Shown in pieces: positions 24,258 to 32,375 of a DNA stretch of 64,000 nucleotides. Position 1 is the first letter of the stretch. Each line of letters starts with the position of its first letter. The notes under the pieces were generated by a model that saw nothing but the letters and a program-made list of their open reading frames with translations, did no database searches and was not told where the DNA came from. Source of the DNA: Tateyamaria omphalii (GTDB lineage: Bacteria > Pseudomonadota > Alphaproteobacteria > Rhodobacterales > Rhodobacteraceae); the NCBI RefSeq assembly GCF_019802125.1, contig NZ_JAHVHT010000001.1, positions 248,001 to 312,000 on the forward strand. The letters run 5' to 3'. The translations under genes were made by a program, and so were the position numbers.

Positions 24258-25171
24258 GCCTTATCTACGACAAGATCGCCTTTATCGGGCTGGGCCTGAT
24301 TGCCGGGTCGATGGCCTGGGCCACCAAACGGGCCGGGGCGGCTACGACGATCAGCGGCTACGCACGGTCCGAGGCGACGCGCGAAACCACGCGGCGTCTT
24401 GGTTTTTGCGATGTGGTCACGGACACCGCGGCAGAGGCGGTTGCGGACGCCGACCTTGTCGTGCTGGCGGTTCCCGTCGGCGCGATGGGCGCGGTGATGG
24501 CCGAGATCAAGGGCGCGCTCAAACCCGGTGCGACGGTGATCGATGTTGGTTCGGTCAAGCAGGCCGTCTTTGATGAGGTCACGCCGCATGTGCCGGACAA
24601 CGTGCATTTTGTCGGCACCCACCCGATGGCTGGCACCGAGCATAGCGGGCCCGAGGCTGGCTTTGCCGAGCTCTACGACAATCGCTGGACGCTCATCGTG
24701 ACGCCAGAGGGCGCGGATGCTGGCGTTGTCGACAAGGTGGAGCAGTATTGGGCGGCCCTTGGCGCCATGACGGACCAGATGGACGTGCAACACCACGACC
24801 GCGTCTGCGCCGTGGTCAGCCACATCCCGCACCTGATCGCCTACACCATGGTGGGCGTGGCCGACGATCTGCGCCGGGTGACGGACAGCGAGGTCATCAA
24901 GTTCTCCGCTGCCGGGTTCCGGGATTTCACCCGGATTGCCGCCAGCGATCCGACCATGTGGCGCGATGTGTTCCTGACGAACAAGGACGCGACGCTCGAA
25001 ATTCTCGGCCGCTTCACCGAAGAGCTCTTTGCCCTGCAACGCGCGATCCGCACCGGCGACGGTGACCATCTGTTCGACTACTTCACCCGCACCCGCGCCA
25101 TCCGCCGCGGCATCATCGAGGCCGGACAGGACACCGATGCGCCTGACTTTGGCCGGGGGGCGGCACGATGA
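24254..25171 (+). CDS. tyrA: Prephenate/arogenate (cyclohexadienyl) dehydrogenase
   Basis: NAD(P)-dependent oxidative decarboxylation of prephenate or arogenate in tyrosine synthesis. The 305 residues begin with the Rossmann motif GLGLIAGSMA. THPMAGTEHSGPEAG is the substrate-site signature, followed by HHDRVCAVVSHIPH. I chose GTG 24254 (4-nt overlap with hisC) because the family N-terminus is M-S-L-I-Y; ATG 24239 would add five residues. No ACT or chorismate mutase domain is present. The downstream extensin gene overlaps by 4 nt. Confidence 0.93.
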   Translation: MSLIYDKIAFIGLGLIAGSMAWATKRAGAATTISGYARSEATRETTRRLGFCDVVTDTAAEAVADADLVVLAVPVGAMGAVMAEIKGALKPGATVIDVGSVKQAVFDEVTPHVPDNVHFVGTHPMAGTEHSGPEAGFAELYDNRWTLIVTPEGADAGVVDKVEQYWAALGAMTDQMDVQHHDRVCAVVSHIPHLIAYTMVGVADDLRRVTDSEVIKFSAAGFRDFTRIAASDPTMWRDVFLTNKDATLEILGRFTEELFALQRAIRTGDGDHLFDYFTRTRAIRRGIIEAGQDTDAPDFGRGAAR

Positions 25172-25935
25172 GAGCGCTGGCGCTGGGCCTCATGCTGGTG
25201 GCAGGCGTCGCCTCTGCCGCGCCCGAAACGTCCAAGCGTCCGGTGGCGCGCGCGGGCACTGATGTGCAGAGCGTGGAGGTGCCGCCTGTCATACCGGCTG
25301 CGCCTTCGATGGCATTCGTCGCGACCTTGCCGGAACCCGGCCTGTCCCTGCGCCCATTCCTGCGGCCCAAGGCTGTCATCGAACGCGCCATGGCCCGGCG
25401 CGCCGAGCGTCGGCGGGGTCAGGTCTGCGGCGATCCGGATCTGCAGGGGGACGAGGTGGGCTATGTCCCCGGCCGCATCAGCGGTTGCGGCATTCAGGAG
25501 GCCGTGCGGCTGCGCTCTGTCTCCGGCGTCACGCTCAGCCAGTCGGCGCTGATGGATTGCACCACGGCGAAGGCCTTGAAGCGCTGGACCGAGAAGGGGG
25601 CCAAGCCTGCCCTGCGCGGAACGGGCGGCGGGCTGGCGGGCTACCGCGTCGCCGCGCATTACGCCTGCCGGACGCGCAACAACCAGCCCGGTGCGCGGAT
25701 TTCCGAACATGGCAAGGGGCGGGCCATCGACATCTCGGGCTTCCAGTTGAAGGACGGCACTAGCCTGACGGTCCTCAACGATTGGAACTCCCGCCACCGC
25801 CGCGCTTTGCGGCAGATGCACAAGGCGGCCTGCGGTCCGTTTGGCACCGTTTTGGGTCCGAACTCGGATCGATTCCACCGTGATCACTTCCACTTCGACA
25901 CCGCGCGGTATCGCGGCGGGACGTATTGTCGGTGA
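25168..25935 (+). CDS. Extensin-like C-terminal domain protein (putative periplasmic D,D-carboxypeptidase-like)
   Basis: 255 residues with an N-terminal signal peptide (LALGLMLVAGVASAA). The C-terminal extensin-like domain spans about 85-255 and includes paired cysteines, SEHGKGRAIDISGF and DHFHFD. The His/Asp residues in the last two motifs resemble the zinc site of peptidoglycan peptidases, so envelope action is likely. It starts inside the tyrA stop (ATGA) as the third gene of the hisC-tyrA operon. That link with amino-acid synthesis is positional only. Confidence 0.85.
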   Translation: MRALALGLMLVAGVASAAPETSKRPVARAGTDVQSVEVPPVIPAAPSMAFVATLPEPGLSLRPFLRPKAVIERAMARRAERRRGQVCGDPDLQGDEVGYVPGRISGCGIQEAVRLRSVSGVTLSQSALMDCTTAKALKRWTEKGAKPALRGTGGGLAGYRVAAHYACRTRNNQPGARISEHGKGRAIDISGFQLKDGTSLTVLNDWNSRHRRALRQMHKAACGPFGTVLGPNSDRFHRDHFHFDTARYRGGTYCR

Positions 25936-26017
25936 GCACAGGACTGGGGCTCTGCCATAACCATTGTTTCTCGGACCAATGGCGACCCCCGGAGTTTATT
26001 TGGCAAGATGAAGGCGC

Positions 26018-27016
26018 TTAGCGCAGGATCAATCGCGGGGCAGGGGCCAGCGGGATGAAGCCCAGCCGGACAGCGCCATCGCGAACGGTCAGCTCCACAT
26101 CCAGCGTATCCTCATTGCCTGATGCGCCAGCCAGCGCCCGGAAAACGCTTTCCACCTGACCGCGCAGCTGCATCGGCAGCGCGCCGACGTTCTGGGCCAG
26201 GTCGAGCATCGTGCGCCAGTTCTCGGCCTGGATCGCGATTGTCCCCGCGGGGACACCCTGGGCATCGACCGTCAGATCGGCGCTGAGGTTGAATTGCAGA
26301 TCGCCCCAGATCGCCTCGGCCAGATGCAGATCGATAATGCGCGGTTGCGGACGGCGCTGGTCCAGCGCGCGGCGATCCCAGGGTTCGTCAAAGGTGATAT
26401 CGGCGCGCATCTGCAGGCTGTCGAATGCGCCGGGAAAACTGTCGGGTAAGCGCAGGTTGCGGCGCGCGGCACTGCCGGGGGCAAAACCGTTTGCCACCGC
26501 TGTCAGGGCATAGGATGCACCCTCCGTCTGCACCATGGTCAGCGTCAGATCATTGGCCTGTGCCACGACACCCTCAGCATCTTCGACCTGCCACGCGCCC
26601 GCGGTCCACCCCAGCGCCTCAAGCTCAAGCGCCGTGCCGGGATGCAGGTTCAGGGCCATAACGCCATCGGCCATGGTCAGCATCGAGCGGCCAAAGGGGG
26701 AGGCGATCAGGATCGGCTCACTGTCCAGCGCCACTGCCACGTCGCCGGGCCAATAGGCAGGCGCGGAAATGTCCAGGGCGCGTGTGCGGATCGCAAGGCC
26801 CGCGTCCGGATCGGCCAGTGCCACGTCGCGCAGTCCCGCCTGCAAACTCAGGGGAAAGCCGCCGCCCGTCACCTCCTGCACCTCGGCTTGCCAGCCTTCG
26901 GCGGCGCGGGCATCGAACCACGCGGTAACGCCTCCGCGCAGGCCGGAGGACGCGACCCACCACCATGCGCACCAGACCAGCGCGGCCAGTGCAACGATCC
27001 ACATCAGCTTGCGCAT
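26018..27016 (-). CDS. DUF2125 family envelope protein
   Basis: 332 residues with an N-terminal membrane anchor (about 5-23, WIVALAALVWCAWWW) and a long beta-rich periplasmic portion typical of DUF2125 (GGFPLSLQAGLRDVAL, FGRSMLTMADGVMALNLHPG in parts). The family is alphaproteobacterial, resembles AsmA-like lipid-related proteins, and lacks an established role. It is convergent with the extensin gene (82-bp gap) and divergent from the ChaC-like gene. Confidence 0.85.
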   Translation of the reverse strand: MRKLMWIVALAALVWCAWWWVASSGLRGGVTAWFDARAAEGWQAEVQEVTGGGFPLSLQAGLRDVALADPDAGLAIRTRALDISAPAYWPGDVAVALDSEPILIASPFGRSMLTMADGVMALNLHPGTALELEALGWTAGAWQVEDAEGVVAQANDLTLTMVQTEGASYALTAVANGFAPGSAARRNLRLPDSFPGAFDSLQMRADITFDEPWDRRALDQRRPQPRIIDLHLAEAIWGDLQFNLSADLTVDAQGVPAGTIAIQAENWRTMLDLAQNVGALPMQLRGQVESVFRALAGASGNEDTLDVELTVRDGAVRLGFIPLAPAPRLILR

Positions 27017-27083
27017 ACGCGCCCCTTCCCCTTTGCGATCAAATCGGGTCTACCCCAGGCACCAACTAGAGGACCAGTAAACA

Positions 27084-27614
27084 ATGACCATGTGGGTGTT
27101 CGGCTATGGCAGCCTGCTTTGGAACCCCGGATTTGACGTGGCGGAGTCCGTGCGCGGCACTTTGCCGGGTTGGGCGCGGTCGTTTTGCATGCGCTCCATC
27201 CATCACCGCGGGTCCGAAGCCGAGCCGGGCCTCGTGCTGGCACTCGACGCCGTTGCTCATGCTGCCTGCGATGGCGTGGCCCTGCGCGTGGCACCGGGCA
27301 CCGAGGACGCGACGCTGGCCTATCTGCGCGAGCGCGAACTGATCTCTTCGGCCTATCTGGAACGGATGCTTCAGGTGGGTCTCAGCGATGGTCGGCAGGT
27401 CACGGCTGTGACCTATGTGATCGACCCGGACCACGTGCAATATTGCGGCGGCCTGCCGCTGGAAGAACAGGCGCAGATCATCGCCCAGGCCCATGGCGGG
27501 CGGGGTCCCAACAGCGAATACCTGTACAACACTGCCCAGCATCTGAGCGAACTGGGCGTGGCCGACCCGGACCTTGACTGGCTGTCGCGCCGCGTTGCAG
27601 CAATCCTGGCATAA
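27084..27614 (+). CDS. Gamma-glutamylcyclotransferase, ChaC type
   Basis: 176 residues of the GGCT fold. FGYGSLLWNPGF is the ChaC signature glycine loop (YGSLLW). The catalytic Glu is expected in RERELISSAYLER, and GRGPNSEYLYNT is the conserved ChaC C-terminal motif. The family releases 5-oxoproline from glutathione (glutathione-specific) or gamma-glutamyl peptides. Two ATGs (27084, 27090) can serve as start. It is monocistronic, followed by the stator-like pair. Confidence 0.9.
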   Translation: MTMWVFGYGSLLWNPGFDVAESVRGTLPGWARSFCMRSIHHRGSEAEPGLVLALDAVAHAACDGVALRVAPGTEDATLAYLRERELISSAYLERMLQVGLSDGRQVTAVTYVIDPDHVQYCGGLPLEEQAQIIAQAHGGRGPNSEYLYNTAQHLSELGVADPDLDWLSRRVAAILA

Positions 27615-27688
27615 ATCCTTGGCGCTTTTGCACAAAAGCCGATAGGCTGCTGCGAAAGCAAAACAGAGCAGGGGTCAGGAGCCACAGC

Positions 27689-28894
27689 ATGGCACGGACC
27701 ACACCCGACGCGCAGCCGCATTTTTCCCAGCCCGTTCAACAGATTTTCGCGATGGTCTTTGTGCTGGGCCTGTCGCTCTTTGGCGCGATCATCGCGTTGC
27801 CGCGCGTGCTGCCCGTGTTCCAGGCGAACCCCTATCTGAACGGGTTCATCCTCGTCGTCTTTGTCATCGGCGTGATCGCCTGTTTCTGGCAGGTGTTCTC
27901 GCTGATTTCATCGGTGAAATGGATCGAGGAGTTCGCGAGCGACCGGGCGGATGCCCAGACGCAGGCGCCACAGCTTCTGGCCTCTCTCGCCTCTCTCTTG
28001 CGCTCGCGTGGGGCGCGGATGCAGCTGTCTGCCACGTCCACTCGGTCCATTCTGGACTCCGTCGCCACGCGGATTGACGAGGTGCGCGACATCACGCGCT
28101 ACATCGTCAACATGCTGATTTTCCTTGGCCTTTTGGGCACATTCTATGGGCTTGCTACCACTGTGCCCGCCGTGGTCGACACGATCCGCAGCCTTGCCCC
28201 ACAAGAGGGCGAAGGCGGTGTCGCCGTATTCAACCGGCTGATGACGGGGCTCGAAGCGCAGTTGGGCGGCATGGGTGTCGCCTTTGCCTCCTCCCTTCTG
28301 GGCCTTGCCGGTTCGTTGATCGTTGGCCTTCTAGAACTGTTTGCGGGCCGGGGTCAGAATCGGTTCTATCGCGAGCTGGAGGAATGGCTGAGTTCGATCA
28401 CCCGCGTTGGCCTGACTGACGCCGAGGGCGGCACCGATCAGAGTGCCATGGCCGGGGTGATCGACCATCTGGCGGAGCAGATGGAAAGCCTGCAAACCAT
28501 GTTCACGCAGTCCGACATCAGCCGCGCCATGGTGGATGAAAAGCTGGGCAATCTGGCCGACGCGGTGGACCGCATGACGACACGGCTTGAGGCGCAGGGG
28601 GGTGGCAACGACGCCCTGATGCGTGTGGCTGAAGGGCAGGACCGGCTGATCGAGGTGATCGAACGGCAAGGCACGGGCGACGGGATCGATGCCGAAAGCC
28701 GGATGCGTCTGCGGTCGATCGACGTGCAGATGCTGCGTATTCTCGAGGAAATCAGCGCAGGCCGCCAGGAAACCATGGCCGAGCTGCGCACCGACATCTC
28801 CGCCCTGGCGACCGCGCTCAGCCAGCCGCGCGGGCAGAACCGCAAAGCGGGTGGGGGCCGCAACCGGCAGGATCAATCCGCAGGAGATAGCTGA
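27689..28894 (+). CDS. MotA/TolQ/ExbB-like proton-channel subunit with cytoplasmic helical tail
   Basis: 401 residues. Four membrane helices (about 17-40, 48-70, 136-158, 188-212) have a large cytoplasmic loop between TM2 and TM3. The family motif FLGLLGTFYGL is in TM3 and GMGVAFASSLLGLAGS in TM4, as in MotA/ExbB proteins that conduct protons. A ~185-residue charged helical cytoplasmic tail follows. The next gene, 2 nt later, encodes the MotB-like partner. The layout resembles the ZorA/ZorB stator, but no ZorC/D/E nuclease or helicase genes are nearby, so I do not call it Zorya. It is likely a PMF-driven envelope machine. Confidence 0.85.
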   Translation: MARTTPDAQPHFSQPVQQIFAMVFVLGLSLFGAIIALPRVLPVFQANPYLNGFILVVFVIGVIACFWQVFSLISSVKWIEEFASDRADAQTQAPQLLASLASLLRSRGARMQLSATSTRSILDSVATRIDEVRDITRYIVNMLIFLGLLGTFYGLATTVPAVVDTIRSLAPQEGEGGVAVFNRLMTGLEAQLGGMGVAFASSLLGLAGSLIVGLLELFAGRGQNRFYRELEEWLSSITRVGLTDAEGGTDQSAMAGVIDHLAEQMESLQTMFTQSDISRAMVDEKLGNLADAVDRMTTRLEAQGGGNDALMRVAEGQDRLIEVIERQGTGDGIDAESRMRLRSIDVQMLRILEEISAGRQETMAELRTDISALATALSQPRGQNRKAGGGRNRQDQSAGDS

Positions 28895-28896
28895 TC

Positions 28897-31380
28897 ATGG
28901 CGCTTTCCCGTCGCACAGGGCAACGGTTCCAGGCCTCGATATGGCCGGGCTTTGTCGACGCGATGACGGGTCTGCTGCTCGTGCTGATGTTCGTGCTCAC
29001 AATCTTCATGATTGTGCAGTTCGTCCTGCGCGAGACGATCTCAGGTCAGGAAAACGAGCTGGATCAGCTTGCAGGCGAGGTCGCGGCCCTGGCCCAGGCT
29101 TTGGGGTTGGAAGAACGACGCGCGAACCAGTTGGATGCGCGGCTATCAGCGTTGAACACAACGCTCACGGACACACAGGCGCAGGTCGACCAACAGGCCG
29201 CGACCATCGCAGCGCTGACCGCCGAACGAGATGCGCAAGCGTCGGCCCTGGCCGATGCAGAGACCCGGATCACCAGTTTCGAAGCGCAAGTTGCGGCTCT
29301 GATCGCGGATCGGGATACGGCCCTCGACACTGTCGCTGGGCTCGAGGCGGAACAGACGCGCCTCTTGTCAGAACAGGAGGCGCTGAACCTCGCCCTTGCC
29401 GCCGCGCGTGAGGAGGTAGATGCGCAGGAGGAGGCCGCGCGCCTTGCCGCCGCGCGCACCGACGCTTTGCAGGCGCTGATCGCCGATCTGCGCAGCCGCA
29501 ACAATGAAGGCGCCGAACAGACCGCCGCCTTACAGGCCGATCTGGATGCGGCCCGCGAAGCATTGACCGAAGAAGAGGCCGCACGTCTGGCCGAAGCAGC
29601 CGCCGCAGAAGCGCTGCGCGAACGGTTGGAAAACGCGGACGCGGAACTCACCGCAATGACCCTTGCCCTGGAAGCGCAGCGGAAAGAGGCGGAGGACACG
29701 CTGACCCTGCTGGCCGCTGCACGCGCCGCGGAAGAGGACCTGACCGACCGGCTTGCCGTGGCACTCCTTGCCGCTGAGGCGTCCAGCGGGTCGGCCGAGG
29801 CGGCGCAAACACGCGTGGACGCGCTGGAGACCGAACTGGCCTCCGCCCTTGCGGCGGTCGAGGCGGCGAAATCCGAGAACTCGGCTCTCATGTCCGAGCG
29901 CGCCAGCCTCGAGAACCAATTGGCGGCCGCCCTTCTCGATGCCGAAGGCGGGGCAGTGGCTGCCGCCGACCTGCAGGACCAACTGGCGCGCGCCCTGTCG
30001 CAACTGGATGCGGCCACCGCCAATGCCGCGACGCTTGAGGCGCGGCTGAACGCGGCCGAACAGGCGCTCGACGGGAGAACATCCACTGCGGCAACCCTGC
30101 AAACCGAATTGAACGAGGCGCGGGCCGAGGTCACAGCAGCGCAGAACCGCGCGGCCCAACTGGAAACCCAACTTGCCGATGCGCAAAGCGCGCGCGCTGC
30201 CAGTGCCGAAGATCTGGCGGCCCTTCAGGCCCGCATGACAACCATCGAGGCGCGGCTTGAAGCGTCCAACATGGATCTGACGGAGGTGCGGGATCGCCTC
30301 GCCGCCGCTGTGGCGGCACGCACGGCAGCCGAAACGCAATTGTCTGCGCAGGAAACGGATCTTGCCGATCTGCGCACGCAGCTTGCCGCCGCAATTGCCG
30401 CCCGCGACGCGGCACAGGCAGATGCACAGGCTGCGGGCAGCAACAACGCGGACGTGCGCGACCAACTCGCCGCAGCGCTGGCTGCAAAACTGGCGGCAGA
30501 GACCGAATTGCAATCGCTTGGCACCGATACGCAAGAGCTGCGGGCGGCCCTTGCCGCCGCGTTGGCCGAGAAGACGCAGGCCGAGGATGCACTGGCAACG
30601 CAAACCTCTGCCGCGGAAGAGCGGGCCGCGCTCCTCGCCGCCGCCCGCGATGCGCTGAGCACGGAAGAGGCTGCAACGCTTGAAGCGCAACGCCAGACCG
30701 AACTCCTGAACCAGCAGGTCGCCAGCTTGCGCACCCAGCTGGGCCAATTGCAGGCCTTGCTCGACGATGCGGTGGCGCGGGACGCGGCCAAGGAGGTGCA
30801 ACTCAGCACGCTGGGGCGCGACCTGAACACGGCACTGGCCCGCGCCGCACTCGAAGAACGCCGCAGACGCGAGTTGGAAGAAGAAGAGCGCAAGCGGCTC
30901 GAAGCGCAGGCGCAGGATCTGGAACGCTACCGGTCCGAGTTTTTCGGCCAGCTCCGCGACGTGCTGGGTGCGCAGGAAGGCGTGCGGATTGTCGGCGATC
31001 GCTTCGTCTTCTCCTCCGAAGTGCTGTTTCCGCCGGGCGGCGCTGACCTGTCGGCAGCCGGGCAGGGCGAGATCGCCAAGATCGCAGGCATCCTGCAGGG
31101 CGTGGCCGACGACATCCCCCAAGGGATCGACTGGGTGCTGCAGGTGGATGGGCACACCGACAACGTGCCGCTGTCAGGGCAGGGCGAATTTGCCGACAAC
31201 TGGGAACTCAGCCAGGCCCGCGCCCTGTCGGTCGTGCGCTACATGGTCAACTTCCTCGGATTGCCGCCGAACCGGCTGTCGGCCAACGGGTTCGGGCAAT
31301 ATCAGCCCATTGCGGCAGGCAATTCCCCTGATGCACGCGCCCAGAACCGCCGGATCGAGTTGAAATTCACCGAGAAATAG
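28897..31380 (+). CDS. MotB/OmpA-like stator partner with ~600-residue coiled coil
   Basis: 827 residues. The N-terminal TM (about 19-45) begins FVDAMTGLLLVLM, where D21 occupies the place of the MotB/ZorB proton-carrying Asp. Residues about 48-670 are almost pure Ala/Leu/Glu/Arg coiled coil. This includes four consecutive 28-residue repeats at 463-574, each opening (E/D)-(V/L)-R-x-x-LAAA. The OmpA/peptidoglycan-binding domain (about 680-827) has VDGHTDNVPL and WELSQARALSVVRYM. It works with the preceding channel subunit, tethering to peptidoglycan. A REP-like palindrome starts at its stop codon. Confidence 0.85.
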   Translation: MALSRRTGQRFQASIWPGFVDAMTGLLLVLMFVLTIFMIVQFVLRETISGQENELDQLAGEVAALAQALGLEERRANQLDARLSALNTTLTDTQAQVDQQAATIAALTAERDAQASALADAETRITSFEAQVAALIADRDTALDTVAGLEAEQTRLLSEQEALNLALAAAREEVDAQEEAARLAAARTDALQALIADLRSRNNEGAEQTAALQADLDAAREALTEEEAARLAEAAAAEALRERLENADAELTAMTLALEAQRKEAEDTLTLLAAARAAEEDLTDRLAVALLAAEASSGSAEAAQTRVDALETELASALAAVEAAKSENSALMSERASLENQLAAALLDAEGGAVAAADLQDQLARALSQLDAATANAATLEARLNAAEQALDGRTSTAATLQTELNEARAEVTAAQNRAAQLETQLADAQSARAASAEDLAALQARMTTIEARLEASNMDLTEVRDRLAAAVAARTAAETQLSAQETDLADLRTQLAAAIAARDAAQADAQAAGSNNADVRDQLAAALAAKLAAETELQSLGTDTQELRAALAAALAEKTQAEDALATQTSAAEERAALLAAARDALSTEEAATLEAQRQTELLNQQVASLRTQLGQLQALLDDAVARDAAKEVQLSTLGRDLNTALARAALEERRRRELEEEERKRLEAQAQDLERYRSEFFGQLRDVLGAQEGVRIVGDRFVFSSEVLFPPGGADLSAAGQGEIAKIAGILQGVADDIPQGIDWVLQVDGHTDNVPLSGQGEFADNWELSQARALSVVRYMVNFLGLPPNRLSANGFGQYQPIAAGNSPDARAQNRRIELKFTEK
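30283..30618 (+). repeat. Four tandem 84-bp (28-aa, four-heptad) coiled-coil repeats
   Basis: Residues 463-490, 491-518, 519-546 and 547-574 of the MotB-like protein align without gaps. Each starts with an acidic residue, then V/L-R, then LAAA(V/I/L)AA at positions 6-12, and each contains a Q/T-rich turn at the end. Length and register are conserved, but DNA identity is only partial, indicating old duplications. Confidence 0.7.
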
Positions 31381-31402
31381 GGCGCAGGACACCTGCGCCT
31401 TA
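31378..31402. repeat. REP-like palindrome (family GTAAGGCG), single copy
   Basis: Arms TAGGGCGCAGG and CCTGCGCCTTA around ACA (one mismatch). It overlaps the stop of the MotB-like gene and ends 5 bp before the convergent M23 stop. It shares the (G)TARGGCG...CGCCYTA ends with the units at 42838 and 54585, and may also serve as a bidirectional terminator. Confidence 0.6.
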
Positions 31403-31406
31403 CGAT

Positions 31407-32375
31407 TTAGCGCACCATCGTCGTGCCTTGCACACGATCAACCTCGCGCCCGTCGCGCAGCAGGATCACCGTGCCGGTGTAACGACCTGACGGCCAGCTT
31501 GCTGTCGTCCGCTTTTTGCCGACAGCGCGGAAGAATTGCGCCTGATTGCGGCCCAATTCAACGGCCTGCTCAACCAAGACGCCTGCCGGTCCGTCGATGC
31601 GCAATTGCATTCTGTCGCCGATCCTTCCGCCGAACGCATAGCCGAACACAACAAGGGCCGGCGCATCGCTCGACATTTGTGCTGCGGCTGCATCACCAGC
31701 CTTGACCTCGTCGAATTCGGGCACTGCGTCAGCAAAACCAACATCCAAAATGCCGCCCGGGCGGTAGGGTGGCGGGGTCTGCCAAAGGTCTTCTGTGCTG
31801 GGCGCGCCGCACTGGATCTGACCATCCGGATCGAACGGGTCCACCACGTCGCCGTCCTTTCGCAGAGTCATGTGAATATGCGGAAACTGCGTGCGGCCGG
31901 ACAGCCCAACCTGGCCCAGAACGGTTCCGGTGCTCACCTGGTCGCCTTGTCGCACAGCCACACTGCCACGTTTCAGATGGCAATACTGTGTGCTCCACCC
32001 ATCGGCATGGTCGATGCGAACACCGTTGCCGCAGTCGCGCCCATTCAGCCGCGCGCTGTCGCCTGTCCGGTAAAGCCGGTCCTGCATCCCGTCGCGTGTG
32101 CCACCAACGATACCGGGCGCAGCAGCAAGCACGTTCACGCCCCGTCGCATCTGCTCAAGGGAGCGTAGGGCAAAGTCTGTGCCCTGGTGCGTGTTGTAGC
32201 TTAGTGTCGAACAACGAAAGTCCATCGCATCGCGAGATTTGTCGTGGTCAACATACTGCTGGATGAAGCAGTCGCGCCCCAGATCGCAGTCGATAGGGAT
32301 GCCCAATGAAATATCCCTCGCCGCAGCGGGTGCGGCGAGGGTCAAAGTCAAAGCGGCAAAGGCTGCCGCCCGCAT
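31407..32375 (-). CDS. M23-family (LytM-type) metallopeptidase
   Basis: 322 residues with a signal peptide (AFAALTLTLAAPAAA). The LytM zinc motif HxxxD is at H63-D67 (THQGTDF), and the second motif HIH lies in FPHIHMTL, with YCHL between. It probably cleaves peptidoglycan peptide cross-links or is an amidase activator. A ~120-residue beta-rich C-terminal extension is unassigned. It is coupled to clpA: the clpA stop and this ATG overlap (TGATG). It is convergent with the peptidoglycan-binding MotB-like gene, though a functional link is only positional. Confidence 0.88.
   Translation of the reverse strand: MRAAAFAALTLTLAAPAAARDISLGIPIDCDLGRDCFIQQYVDHDKSRDAMDFRCSTLSYNTHQGTDFALRSLEQMRRGVNVLAAAPGIVGGTRDGMQDRLYRTGDSARLNGRDCGNGVRIDHADGWSTQYCHLKRGSVAVRQGDQVSTGTVLGQVGLSGRTQFPHIHMTLRKDGDVVDPFDPDGQIQCGAPSTEDLWQTPPPYRPGGILDVGFADAVPEFDEVKAGDAAAAQMSSDAPALVVFGYAFGGRIGDRMQLRIDGPAGVLVEQAVELGRNQAQFFRAVGKKRTTASWPSGRYTGTVILLRDGREVDRVQGTTMVR

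Noticed and set aside
29064..31155. Very long minus-strand ORFs (356 and 541 codons) opposite the MotB-like gene
   Set aside because: They mirror the Ala/Leu/Glu-rich coiled coil. Their predicted proteins are Arg/Ser/Ala or Arg/Gly-rich and without motifs, as expected for antisense of a GC-rich coiled-coil gene.
27689..31380. Zorya anti-phage system
   Set aside because: The A and B subunits resemble ZorA/ZorB, but no ZorC, ZorD or ZorE gene is adjacent. The flanks are ChaC-like and M23/clpA housekeeping genes, and the long tail is on the wrong subunit.
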